DNA from: Lachnoclostridium sp. UBA5725
Lineage (GTDB): Bacteria; Bacillota; Clostridia; Lachnospirales; Lachnospiraceae
Assembly: GCA_002419585.1 (NCBI GenBank)
Contig: DIGJ01000002.1
Coordinates: forward strand, 248,001 to 312,000
DNA: 64,000 nt
Direction of reading: 5' to 3'
The translations under genes and the position numbers were made by a program. Below the pieces are notes generated by a model. It worked only from the letters and a program-made list of their open reading frames with translations. It ran no database searches and was not told the DNA's origin. Below, piece after piece: positions 27,301-34,745 of this stretch. How positions within the stretch are numbered: the stretch's first letter is position 1; each line of letters starts with the position of its first letter.

Positions 27301-27760
27301 CGTATACTTATATGGTTATGATAAAGAAAAAGGAAGATTTTTAGAGCTCCCAATCACAAAGTATGTGGTTGATGAACTCGGATACATAGCAGTAGATATT
27401 ACAAAGGGTTCGGAATATATATTGCTATCAAAGAAATTAAAAACAAATGTGGTATCCTTACTGGATCAGATTCGTGTGGAGAAAAAGACAACCCTGTCTT
27501 CGACAAGCGATAAAGCATCGCGAAAAGTAGAGGTAGCTGTTACGGATTATCTGGTACCTGTTAAGAAATTTAGTAAAGATCGAAAGCTTTCTGTTGGAGA
27601 GGTTCAATTATTCTATCAATCAAGCAATATAAATATTGTTACTGTAAGTAGCAACGGGAGCTTGTCACCAAAGAAGCCTGGTACAGCAACGATTACAGTG
27701 ACTGCGAAACTGGTAGATGGTACGAAAAAGACATACAAAGAAAAAATAACAGTGAAGTAA
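24353..27760 (+). CDS. Large secreted surface protein: beta-helix/carbohydrate-binding type with C-terminal Ig-like domain
   Basis: The 1135-residue protein starts at 24353 (AGGAGG 6 bp upstream) with a signal peptide ending near IASAA. Residues of roughly 40-700 are rungs of short beta-strand repeats (ITLDISQGKIEITATG, ILLEKNASLSVTGTGSF and similar), like right-handed beta-helix carbohydrate-binding proteins (Cthe_2159-like). A Thr/Lys-rich linker of about 710-770 follows, then an all-beta region and a C-terminal Big_2-like Ig domain (TVSSNGSLSPKKPGTATITV). No LPXTG, S-layer homology or transmembrane anchor is visible at the C-terminus, so it is secreted or held non-covalently. A polysaccharide-binding or adhesion role is inferred. 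Confidence 0.8.
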   Translation: MIQTNRKKSIAILLCLTLLMSCVPNGFIGQTTIASAAKEELLSDAITLDISQGKIEITATGYITSGTSIEVPYTGNYIITGTTTGSNNYIKISGQPQNAQIMLNDLNMVQDGPSPIMIETKANLIIGPDGLNLCNSSPCILLEKNASLSVTGTGSFTLTTQNVPAIYYQADSFLSIGILGNINIEGGVSGYGDLMLNSIDESVKVTTKDMISVNGNNISIAAKKSIDITSEESVAINASGNITIKSQEDSIALSSQGEHTPTVAMNKLGCKVDLSAQKDITMRSKASLINTYYENEVTLTSNNGSITLDSMIKIPSLSGNISVTAPNGAVSILNASPQKGAPIVNGVLSVTKGTICNLSGGIFNMTYAEDGTIDRVLATYKEPLDFVGDTEEANQKKAVGYTWDQEKHILTLRNLTLQSEEKEGIILPKDTKVVLEGTNQIEITKDLKTDKSYGIRGSGTLNLSGEGTLKIITNKDSCIFSDAVQIENATLNLSGKNGVIAQNGDITIENGTVTANVENNGIVSEKGNLLVKGGAINIPKCKFGLAVKEGDLSIDGGVVTIKATNIGLAANGNITTSADSMDIFGEEFGIAIELKSFENQKGKLRFINGISVIEGKKAAVLVLKASENKTDLIPQQIEINTEVLAVSGGALSVSEPIKVEVNKDFVVYAVIYAFSNAKDGVMKFDSKTATSEGIATKISIEKRNGNETGGGSGINPNITSVPTTIENKDGTTTTVTKTTTEKNDGSVVVKEVAVNKDKNKQTIKTSEMVTVKAKDGSVVTTKIEQNEKGRVISSTVTVSVKEVESVVREGVAKIGVTVSDALIRSAFNATDQKMDLTVFIPSEEIKKQLSDKSVKEGEIVLNLPESVMEKAKVNLDAIQLPKEVLDAAKEEGKSIKVSVKTADGKDNAWSFDEDRLKKSTRPIKDINLLLKTANADKLGKTKAGVLKGMAIDFKQEGLLPATATVTMNALAESDKTGIKAGSNVYLYGYDKEKGRFLELPITKYVVDELGYIAVDITKGSEYILLSKKLKTNVVSLLDQIRVEKKTTLSSTSDKASRKVEVAVTDYLVPVKKFSKDRKLSVGEVQLFYQSSNINIVTVSSNGSLSPKKPGTATITVTAKLVDGTKKTYKEKITVK

Positions 27761-27771
27761 ACAAAAGGATA

Positions 27772-27811
27772 AACCCCGCTGCATGATATTATAATATGCA
27801 GTGGGGGTTAT
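27772..27811 (+). terminator. Terminator after the surface protein gene
   Basis: AACCCCGCTGCAT pairs with ATGCAGTGGGGGTT with one bulged base, followed by ATTATT. The downstream 27816-27842 contains the RDAC-like remnant described in the findings. Confidence 0.7.
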
Positions 27812-27850
27812 TATTCGTGATGCTTGCGGAGCGCAGAGCTTTTCCCTATA

Positions 27851-28039
27851 TTACTCAATTGTTATAACTGAAACCGGGCAATTATCACATGCTTCCTGTG
27901 CAGTGGCTTCTGCGCCAGATGGAATGACATCAACATAAACTTCGGCAAGATCATCTTCTGCCATACGAAATACTTCTGGGCAAGTAGCAGCGCATAATCC
28001 ACAAGAAATACAATTCGATCTGTCAATACATGCTTTCAT
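27851..28039 (-). CDS. [4Fe-4S] ferredoxin, single cluster
   Basis: This is a 62-residue acidic ferredoxin with CISCGLCAATCPEVF followed by a distant CDNCPVSVI, the pattern C-x2-C-x2(3)-C...C of single-cluster ferredoxins. It should carry low-potential electrons to or from cytosolic oxidoreductases. I start at 28039, where GGAG lies 6 bp upstream; an upstream ATG has no ribosome site. A truncated near-copy lies at 20950-21084 in the same orientation. It is transcribed alone, convergent with the surface protein gene. Confidence 0.92.
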   Translation of the reverse strand: MKACIDRSNCISCGLCAATCPEVFRMAEDDLAEVYVDVIPSGAEATAQEACDNCPVSVITIE

Positions 28040-28054
28040 AATATACTCCAATCC

Positions 28055-28070
28055 GCCGCAATATTGCGGC
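28055..28070. repeat. 16-bp perfect palindrome upstream of the ferredoxin
   Basis: GCCGCAATATTGCGGC is a perfect palindrome 16 bp upstream of the ferredoxin start, overlapping the untranslated leader. It could be an operator or an mRNA 5' hairpin. The truncated ferredoxin copy lacks it. Confidence 0.5.
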
Positions 28071-28200
28071 ACCTATGCTGGTTATTATTTACAGTTATAT
28101 ACTATTACAATAAGATACCATGGGTTGTTGCTATGGCTACAAAAAGATGAAAGATACTTCGAAGAATATCAATTTTATACCTATATTTTCCAGTTCATCA

Positions 28201-28228
28201 TTGAAAATATTATCATAGATAGTATAAT
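28201..28228 (+). promoter_or_regulatory. Promoter of the zinc-ribbon membrane protein
   Basis: TTGAAA (28201-28206) and TATAAT (28223-28228) are spaced by 16 bp, about 35 bp before the start codon. Confidence 0.6.
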
Positions 28229-28263
28229 AAAACTAGATATAAAAACGGGAGGAAAATAAGTAT

Positions 28264-28890
28264 ATGGATGAAAATGTTGTAAAGAAAAAAAGGACAAGCT
28301 GGCTTCTTATTATATTATGTTTGATTCTTTTTTTTCCGGTTGGAATACTATTATGGTATCGCAGATGGACCGAAGATAAAAAGGAAACAATAGCTAATAG
28401 TCAGAAAGTTATAAATACGGCATGGGTGGTTATAGCATTTGGTGTGATTTATCTTATAATGACATTTACAGAAAAAGATGGTGCTAGTTATATTATTGGC
28501 TTCTTTTTATGTGTAGGGGTTGGATTATGGATGATGCATTGCGCAAAATCGATGAGAGCTCGTGGAGAAAGATACAATCGGTATGTTAAGGTAATAAACG
28601 AAAGTGAGAAAACAAGAATCTCTGATATTGCATCGGCGCTTTCACTACCAACGAATGTTGTTACAAAAGATTTATATGAAATGATTGCTTCCGATTTTTT
28701 TCCAGGAGCATATTTAGATATGGAAAGGCAAGAAATCGTCTATGGAGAGAGAACTTCAATGCGAAAGAAGCCGTTGAAAAAAGAAAAGTCAAAAATTATG
28801 ATATGTTCTGGCTGTGGTGCTAAGAATGAGGTGTTTAAAGACGATTGTAAGGAATGCGAATATTGTGGTACTTTAATTAGTTATGAATAA
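28264..28890 (+). CDS. Membrane protein with winged-helix-like middle and C-terminal zinc ribbon
   Basis: I do not recognise a named family for this 208-residue protein. It has three predicted membrane helices (about 13-30, 49-68, 76-93), then a cytoplasmic helical stretch resembling a small winged-helix or PCI fold (TRISDIASALSLPTNVVTKD, 118-137), and a C-terminal zinc ribbon CSGCGAKN...CKECEYCGT with four or more cysteines. A similar layout occurs in uncharacterised Firmicutes membrane proteins. GGAGG precedes the ATG, and its own promoter and terminator make it monocistronic. Confidence 0.75.
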   Translation: MDENVVKKKRTSWLLIILCLILFFPVGILLWYRRWTEDKKETIANSQKVINTAWVVIAFGVIYLIMTFTEKDGASYIIGFFLCVGVGLWMMHCAKSMRARGERYNRYVKVINESEKTRISDIASALSLPTNVVTKDLYEMIASDFFPGAYLDMERQEIVYGERTSMRKKPLKKEKSKIMICSGCGAKNEVFKDDCKECEYCGTLISYE

Positions 28891-28923
28891 ATATTTAATA
28901 GAATAACCATGTAAAAATACAAA

Positions 28924-28967
28924 GGTCTTATATAGCAAAGATGTAACGCTATATAAGACCATATTTT
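28924..28967. terminator. Bidirectional terminator
   Basis: A perfect 13-bp stem, GGTCTTATATAGC (28924-28936) with GCTATATAAGACC (28948-28960), is followed by ATATTTTTT and lies between the convergent zinc-ribbon and FGGY kinase genes. Confidence 0.85.
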
Positions 28968-28982
28968 TTACAGAATTGTTAA

Positions 28983-30512
28983 TTAGAGTGCATGCATAAT
29001 GTCCTTTGTTGATATATATAGCTGATCAAACAAAGATTGATATTTTTGGTAAGTAATGTGGGTTTCCATGTTTGGATAATACGTTTTTCCGGGCTTAATA
29101 AATTTTGTGAGTGCCTTAAAATCCTCAAAACCTAGGTGTTTTATAGCAGTTGCAGCCATCATGGCATCACCAAAACATGCTCCGATGGTGATGGCAGGTG
29201 TATTGATTTCTTTGCCCGTAACATCTGCAACGATTTGCATCCATATCGGATTTTGTACCCCGCCCCCTACAGCAAAAATTTGATCTATGGATACTTCATG
29301 GTGTGATTCCATGATTTTTATCTGCTGTTCAATGGAATATGCGATGGACTCCAAAGCACTCCGGTACATATGCTTCCGAGTGTGCGATAATGTCAAGCCA
29401 AGAATACATCCCTTAGCTAAGGGATCATTTACGGGAGTCCGTTCACCAGCGAAATAAGGAAGGGTAATGAGTCCATCACTTCCAGCTGAAATCTCTTCTA
29501 GTCCATCTGCCATTGCCTGATATGCATCATATCCAGAGTCTTTTTGGGATAAAAGAGCCTCTGGAAAAATATTATCACGATACCATTTGGTAAGTGAGCC
29601 AGCTGTATTAGTTCCAGCTGAAATATCACACAATCCGGGTACAATAAATTCTTCTCTCCATAAACGGTCATCATCGACTAGCGTTTTTGTGCCTAAAATC
29701 ATATAGATGGACGAACCAAATTGTATCATCATGTTGCCAGCTGTTACAATACCGATACTGATGGCTTCGGCACCAGAATCATCGGTGCCTGTAATAACTG
29801 GAGTACCTTCTAAAAGGCCTGTTTCCATGGAGGCTTTCTTGGTGACATATCCAGCAATTTCGTTTGCTTCCTTTATAGTGGCTAGTTGATCTGGACGGCA
29901 GATTGGCTGACAAAGTTTCTCGTTTGGGGTGGTATCCTTATTATAGAGTGGATTGAAACTTGCGAGACCTAAAAAGCGGTCTATCACAAATTCACCAGTT
30001 AATTTGGCAGTTATAAAAGTAGATGCAGTGACAAATTTATGAGTTTTTTTATAGATTTCCGGCTCGTTATTTTTTATCCATAATATTTTTGGCATAACAT
30101 CTGAAGAACATAGTGGACGTCCGTACCATTCTTTAATCTGAGTCTCGCCATAGAGTAACGTCAATTCTTCCATTTCTTCGGTTGCACGTGAGTCGATACC
30201 ATATAAAATCGCTTTACGAAGTGGATTACAAAATTCATCAACTGGCAAACAATCCGCTCCTAGGGCGCTGGCTCCCACCGCCTTAATATCCCTTGGATCT
30301 ATCCGAGAGTCTGCTATAAGCTTTTTACTGATACTACAAAAATCTTCCCACCAATCTTTGTTGGCATCATGCTCATAAAAACCCGGTTGTGGATTAGTCA
30401 TGGAGTGTGAAACACTGTAAGAAGTGATAATGTTACATTCCTGATCAATAATGACTCCTTTGCTGGAGTTTGTTCCTGTATCGATTCCCATAAAATATAC
30501 TTTTTGACTCAT
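28983..30512 (-). CDS. FGGY-family carbohydrate kinase
   Basis: This is an ATP-dependent sugar or polyol kinase of the FGGY (xylulokinase/gluconokinase/glycerol kinase) superfamily, 509 residues. Visible signatures are MGIDTGTNSSKGV at the N-terminus (phosphate 1), DDSGAEAISIG near 243, the family stretch around PYFAGERTPVNDPLAKG (near 355), and AVGGGVQNPIWMQI near 410. The substrate cannot be assigned from these. It forms a minus-strand pair with the amidohydrolase gene, divergent from the frl-type genes, and is probably under the same control as that locus. Confidence 0.9.
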   Translation of the reverse strand: MSQKVYFMGIDTGTNSSKGVIIDQECNIITSYSVSHSMTNPQPGFYEHDANKDWWEDFCSISKKLIADSRIDPRDIKAVGASALGADCLPVDEFCNPLRKAILYGIDSRATEEMEELTLLYGETQIKEWYGRPLCSSDVMPKILWIKNNEPEIYKKTHKFVTASTFITAKLTGEFVIDRFLGLASFNPLYNKDTTPNEKLCQPICRPDQLATIKEANEIAGYVTKKASMETGLLEGTPVITGTDDSGAEAISIGIVTAGNMMIQFGSSIYMILGTKTLVDDDRLWREEFIVPGLCDISAGTNTAGSLTKWYRDNIFPEALLSQKDSGYDAYQAMADGLEEISAGSDGLITLPYFAGERTPVNDPLAKGCILGLTLSHTRKHMYRSALESIAYSIEQQIKIMESHHEVSIDQIFAVGGGVQNPIWMQIVADVTGKEINTPAITIGACFGDAMMAATAIKHLGFEDFKALTKFIKPGKTYYPNMETHITYQKYQSLFDQLYISTKDIMHAL

Positions 30513-30540
30513 TTTTGAATTCCTTCCCCTTTATCGGTTG

Positions 30541-32082
30541 TTACAAATTGTTATATACAACGTTACCATCGACCAATGTAAGGCAGACATTTGCATTTCG
30601 GATTTCTTCCAGCGGTGTGGTAAATAAATTGTGGCTTAGTACGGCAATATCAGCAAGCTTACCTGGCTCAAGCGTGCCAAGACGGTCTTCGAAACCGAGA
30701 TTGTATTGGCCACCAAAGCTCCATGCTTTCAAAAGTTCATGCAAAAGTAGCGTATTCTCGGCATTATATGGTTCACCACCTTCTGGAAATCTAGCACCAA
30801 CAGTATGGTAGATAGATTCTGGAATATCGTCAAACAATAGTGGTAAATCTGTACCACATGAAATGGTTATATTACTATCTGCCATTTTTCTACGATTCCA
30901 GTAGTTTTTTCCTCGTTCCAGCCCAATTTTTTCTTGAATCATAGTTAGTTTATCGTTTCGATTTGCAATGGACATAATTTGAGGGTATATTTCCGCTATA
31001 ATACCAAGCTGCCCCATGCGTTCTAAATCCTTTGGATCCGAACATTCTAAATCAGTAATGGCATGACGGTTTTTTAAAGTTCCATCCGTATTTTTTTGGC
31101 ATTTTTCATAGATATCAATGACTTTTTCAATGGCACGATCACCTTGTGCATGTAAGGAAAAACGGAAGTCTTCTCTGTCTGCTGCAAGTGCATCTTGTTC
31201 CAATGTATTCCAATCGATTTCTTTTGCACAGCAAGTATTCATACAAAGATAAGGCTCTTTCATTTCCCCTTCTATCTGACTGATAGAACCATCCGTCATC
31301 TGATTGTATCCGGAAAAACGTACATAATTTCCAGTGAATTTTTCACGCATATTGCGCCCGAATGCTAAGTTCATAGGTGATCCTACTGGTTGACTCATAA
31401 AACTGACACGAACGGTAAGCTCTTTGCGTTTTTCTAATTTATCTAATTCTTCTGTAAATTTCCAAAAATCATCAAAACCCATTTCTTTTATAGAGGTAAT
31501 ACCTCTGGAGTTCATAAATTTTAAATAATTTTTAAATGCGGGCACGGAAAAATTCGTATCGTTAAGTATATATTTTAGTAGTCTCCAATAACTTTCTGAG
31601 TAACAGGTCTCAGGTGTGAATTGATATGTATTGATAGCTGCGGTGTTCATAAAACAGCTTTCACTATCTTTTTGAAACAGGATAACAGGTACCACACCAA
31701 ACGTACTATCCAAAAATTCTCTTGTCAGATTGGAAAAATTCGGATTCACGCCTCTGCCTAGAAGTGTAGCCCCTTTGTTTTGCTTTGATTGGTATGTATG
31801 TAAAAATTCTAACAGTGTAGTTTCTGTTTCACAATGTTCTAAATCAATTCCGGCAATGCTAAGTAGATATCCGGTGAAGAAGCAATGGACATCAGTAAAA
31901 CCTGGACAAACCAGCCGATCACCTAAGTTAAATACTTGTGTATGGCTATCAATGTATTCAGATCCATCGGTTTTGTTAACAGCGAGAATCGTGTTTCCTT
32001 TCATAGCAATGCATCCGCTGATAGGATGCTCGCTTAACCCAGTGTAAATAGCACTAGATTGTAATACAATATCTGCTTTCAT
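30541..32082 (-). CDS. YtcJ-type amidohydrolase, divergent metal site
   Basis: The 513-residue protein has the fold and length of YtcJ-like metal-dependent hydrolases, with CPGFTDVHCF near residue 60, SLHAQGDRAIEKV near 310 and SCGTDLPLLFDD near 430. Three usual metal-site residues differ: the HxH motif is H-C-F, the RIEH motif is DLEC, and the downstream QPxH is YPQI. Family members cleave amide or formamide bonds; this one may have another metal geometry, another reaction or no activity. Its N-terminus (AIYTGLSEHPISGCIA) is normal. It lies 28 bp upstream of the FGGY kinase gene in the same transcript. Confidence 0.8.
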   Translation of the reverse strand: MKADIVLQSSAIYTGLSEHPISGCIAMKGNTILAVNKTDGSEYIDSHTQVFNLGDRLVCPGFTDVHCFFTGYLLSIAGIDLEHCETETTLLEFLHTYQSKQNKGATLLGRGVNPNFSNLTREFLDSTFGVVPVILFQKDSESCFMNTAAINTYQFTPETCYSESYWRLLKYILNDTNFSVPAFKNYLKFMNSRGITSIKEMGFDDFWKFTEELDKLEKRKELTVRVSFMSQPVGSPMNLAFGRNMREKFTGNYVRFSGYNQMTDGSISQIEGEMKEPYLCMNTCCAKEIDWNTLEQDALAADREDFRFSLHAQGDRAIEKVIDIYEKCQKNTDGTLKNRHAITDLECSDPKDLERMGQLGIIAEIYPQIMSIANRNDKLTMIQEKIGLERGKNYWNRRKMADSNITISCGTDLPLLFDDIPESIYHTVGARFPEGGEPYNAENTLLLHELLKAWSFGGQYNLGFEDRLGTLEPGKLADIAVLSHNLFTTPLEEIRNANVCLTLVDGNVVYNNL

Positions 32083-32264
32083 AAAATACCTCCATCTTAA
32101 TTAAATCATAGTAAATAAGTTTATTGATAAAATATACCGATTATTTCATGATGATACCACAGCAAAGATTTTGATTCAATTATTAAAGTGCACAAAGACA
32201 CTTTTTCGTTGATTAGCCCAAATAAATCAAATAAAATTGTGCAAATCATACAAAACATAGTTAA

Positions 32265-32330
32265 AAGTGGTACAAAATACAGAAATGTTGTTGACTTAAT
32301 AAAAAACCGATGATATTCTAAGTGGTATAA
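32265..32330 (+). promoter_or_regulatory. Promoter of the Amadori locus with repeated half-sites
   Basis: A promoter TTGACT (32291-32296) and TATTCT (32314-32319), 17-bp spacer, is bracketed by direct repeats AAGTGGTAYAA at 32265-32275 and 32320-32330. A related inverted GATACCAC is at 32153-32160 near the divergent kinase/amidohydrolase genes. GGTA/TACC half-sites are typical of HutC-type GntR regulators, two of which are encoded downstream, so these are candidate operators. The rest of 32083-32369 shows no gene. Confidence 0.5.
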
Positions 32331-32369
32331 GAAAACAACAAACATATATAGATATCGGAGGGATGGAAA

Positions 32370-33179
32370 ATGCTTTGGACGGAAGAAATGTTTCGGACGA
32401 AAAAACCAATCATAGCAATGCTTCATATGGATGCACTGCCGGGGGATCCAATGTTTGGAAAAAAGGATTCTATGATAAAAATCGTAAATCAGGCAAGAGA
32501 GGATATAAGATCGTTACAAGAAGGAGGTGTGGATGGAATCCTCTTTTCAAATGAATTCAGCCTGCCTTATGAAAGAAACATGAGTTTTGTAACTCCTGCG
32601 TGTATGGCGAGAGTAATAGGAGAGCTTATGCAAGAAATAAAAGTTCCATTTGGAGTAGATTGCATTTCTGACGGATTGGCAACGATAGAGCTTGCAGCAG
32701 CAGTAGGAGCGGATTTTGTTAGGGGTACATTTAGCGGTGTTTATGTGGGCGATGGAGGACTTTATAATAATGATTTTGCTAAGTTGCTTCGAAGAAAAGC
32801 TGCGTTGCCTTTGGATGATTTGAAGATGCTCTATTTTATAAATCCAGAATCAGACAAAAATCTGGATATCAGAGAGTTAAAAGAGATCGCTAAGTCGTTG
32901 ATATTTAAAGCGCATCCAGATGGCTTTTGCATTTCTGCATCGGCTGCTGGTCAGGATGTAGAAGATGAGCTGATTCGTAGTGTAAAACAAGCAGCTCCGG
33001 ATATGGTCATTTTATGCAATACAGGATGCCGTGTGGATACAATTGAACAAAAGCTTTCTAATGCTGATGCGGCAGTGGTAGGAACTACATTTAAGGAAAA
33101 TGGGGATTTCTACAAACATATTGATGTGAAACGTGTCAAAGATTTTATGGCAGTTGTACAGAACTGCCGAGGTATGTGA
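32370..33179 (+). CDS. BtpA/SgcQ family TIM-barrel protein
   Basis: This 269-residue protein belongs to the BtpA/SgcQ family, TIM-barrel proteins of uncertain reaction often found in carbohydrate-use clusters. Family segments visible are KPIIAMLHMDALPGDP (about 11-26), GVDGILFSNEFSLPY (about 53-67), FVRGTFSGVYVGDGG (about 115-129) and a C-terminal ADAAVVGTTFKENGDF. GGAGGG is 7 bp before the ATG. It opens the plus-strand Amadori-type locus and probably processes a sugar-phosphate-like intermediate, but the reaction is not established for the family. Confidence 0.85.
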   Translation: MLWTEEMFRTKKPIIAMLHMDALPGDPMFGKKDSMIKIVNQAREDIRSLQEGGVDGILFSNEFSLPYERNMSFVTPACMARVIGELMQEIKVPFGVDCISDGLATIELAAAVGADFVRGTFSGVYVGDGGLYNNDFAKLLRRKAALPLDDLKMLYFINPESDKNLDIRELKEIAKSLIFKAHPDGFCISASAAGQDVEDELIRSVKQAAPDMVILCNTGCRVDTIEQKLSNADAAVVGTTFKENGDFYKHIDVKRVKDFMAVVQNCRGM

Positions 33180-33273
33180 TAAGGCATACTATTAAAAAAT
33201 ACACATAAAAATGTTAAAATATGTAAATTATATATTCATTTCATACAAATAGAGCCTGTAAGATTGTATGATT

Positions 33274-33282
33274 TGGTATAAT
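33274..33282 (+). promoter_or_regulatory. Extended -10 promoter of the PfkB kinase gene
   Basis: TGGTATAAT matches an extended -10 element (TGnTATAAT) about 33 bp before the kinase start. No good -35 is present, as is usual for this class. It indicates that the genes from 33315 on can be transcribed separately from the BtpA-type gene. Confidence 0.5.
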
Positions 33283-33314
33283 AAAACAGTTAAGATGTAT
33301 ATATGGAGGAAATG

Positions 33315-34112
33315 ATGAAGGTAGCAGCAATTGGAGATAATTGTATTGATGTTTATGAAAAAATAGGTAAAAAGTATCCAACTGGCAATATTGTAGATAC
33401 CGGAGTGAATTTGCAGCGCTTAGGGATTCCAGTATCGATTATCAGTACGACCGGTTCGGATGAGAATGGAAGCTGGATGAGAGAAGCTCTTATGAAGGAG
33501 AATCTGGATCTAAGTCATTTTAAAACTGCAAAAGGGATAACGGCCATTACTTATATGGATATGAATGGCTTAGACCGAGTACATGAAGAGTATATAGAGG
33601 GTGTTTTGGAAACGATAGTATTTGATGATGAAGACATCCGCTTTGCTGCCAATCATACACTGGTCCATTCTGCACTTTGGGGAAAGGCGGAAAAAACGCT
33701 TCCAAAAATAAAAGAATTAAATGGGAAAGTGCAAATTAGTTTTGACTATGCTGACAGGCTTACGCATGAGCTGGTTGAAAGCACCCTTCCGTATGTAGAC
33801 TATGGATTTTATTCTTATCATAAAGAAAGAGATTCCTTTATTGAAGATTTTCTAAAAGATAAAGTTGAACGTGGAATGAAGGTAGCTGTTGTTACGTTTG
33901 GTGAAAAAGGCAGTTTGGCATATGATGGAAACCGTTTCTATGATGGAACTATCTATAAGGCAGAGGTTGTAAATACGGTCGGTGCAGGAGACAGCTTTAT
34001 AGCAGGATTTCTCTATGGAATCTTAATGGAACAGGATATTGAAGGTTGCCTTAACACTGGAGCAAAGTTAGCGTCTAAAATAATTTCTGTCTTTGAACCT
34101 TGGGTGATGTAA
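33315..34112 (+). CDS. PfkB-family kinase, FrlD-like (first copy)
   Basis: This ribokinase-fold kinase is most like fructoselysine 6-kinase FrlD. It has 265 residues from the ATG at 33315, placed after GGAGGA and matching the start of the second copy (MK-AA-GDNC-DVY). The anion-hole motif NTVGAGDSFIAGF is near 225-237. It differs from the second copy in lacking the NPVNVAVY substrate segment (here NIVDTGVNL), so it probably phosphorylates a different but related sugar-amine. The SGNH gene starts at the next base after its stop. Confidence 0.87.
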   Translation: MKVAAIGDNCIDVYEKIGKKYPTGNIVDTGVNLQRLGIPVSIISTTGSDENGSWMREALMKENLDLSHFKTAKGITAITYMDMNGLDRVHEEYIEGVLETIVFDDEDIRFAANHTLVHSALWGKAEKTLPKIKELNGKVQISFDYADRLTHELVESTLPYVDYGFYSYHKERDSFIEDFLKDKVERGMKVAVVTFGEKGSLAYDGNRFYDGTIYKAEVVNTVGAGDSFIAGFLYGILMEQDIEGCLNTGAKLASKIISVFEPWVM

Positions 34113-34745
34113 ATGAAAAAGAGAATTTTATGCTTTGGAGACTCCAATACCTGGGGGTATATAGCAGGAAAAGGGACTCGCTTTTCAGAAGAGGAGCGTT
34201 ATACAGGTATTATAGCAAGAGAACTTGGTGAAGATTATGTAGTCATTGAGGAAGGGTTAAACGGAAGGACCACTGCTTTTTCTGACCGAATCGAACCGCA
34301 GCGGTGTGCATTGGAACATATTATGCCGATATTGCTGTCTCAATTACCATTGGATTACATGGCAATTATGTTGGGCACCAATGATACAAAAACACATTTT
34401 CATGTAAATGCAGTAGAAATCGGATATGGAATGGAAGAACTGCTAGCGAACGTTTTTTATATACTGAAGCGATGGAATTCAAGTGCAAAGGTTTTATTAG
34501 TGGCGCCTACGTCAATCCAGCCAGTGGATGATCCGATGTTCAATCAGGCTTCAGAAGTCAAAAGTAGACAGCTTGGTACGATATATAAAGGTCTAGCAAA
34601 CGAGTATGGTTGCTTATATCTGGATGCAGGAAACCTCAACATGAATTTAGGGGTGGATGGTATTCACTTAAATAAAGAAAGCCATAAGATACTTGGAAAC
34701 GAGATTGCAACGATGATAAAAGAAGAGGAGAATGGAGGTATTTAA
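34113..34745 (+). CDS. SGNH/GDSL-type esterase or acylhydrolase
   Basis: This is a 210-residue cytoplasmic SGNH hydrolase. All four blocks are visible: FGDSNTWG (catalytic Ser10), GLNGRT (Gly), MLGTNDTK (Asn) and DGIHLN (Asp and His near 188-191). It resembles arylesterase/deacetylase-type members. No signal peptide is present, so it acts inside the cell, perhaps removing an acyl group from an imported substrate. It is inserted between the FrlD-like kinase and the FrlC gene with no gaps, hence part of the same pathway. Confidence 0.87.
   Translation: MKKRILCFGDSNTWGYIAGKGTRFSEEERYTGIIARELGEDYVVIEEGLNGRTTAFSDRIEPQRCALEHIMPILLSQLPLDYMAIMLGTNDTKTHFHVNAVEIGYGMEELLANVFYILKRWNSSAKVLLVAPTSIQPVDDPMFNQASEVKSRQLGTIYKGLANEYGCLYLDAGNLNMNLGVDGIHLNKESHKILGNEIATMIKEEENGGI

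Noticed and set aside
32121..32426. Minus-strand frame with a short internal repeat (RPKHF twice) before the Amadori locus
   Set aside because: It overlaps the promoter and the start of the BtpA-type gene, has no ribosome site and reads like antisense of AT-rich DNA.
33274..33287. TGGTATAATAAAAC as a GntR operator matching TGGTATAAGAAAAC at 32323
   Set aside because: The same TATAATAAAAC appears before unrelated genes at 11875 and 28223, so here it is better read as a -10 element.
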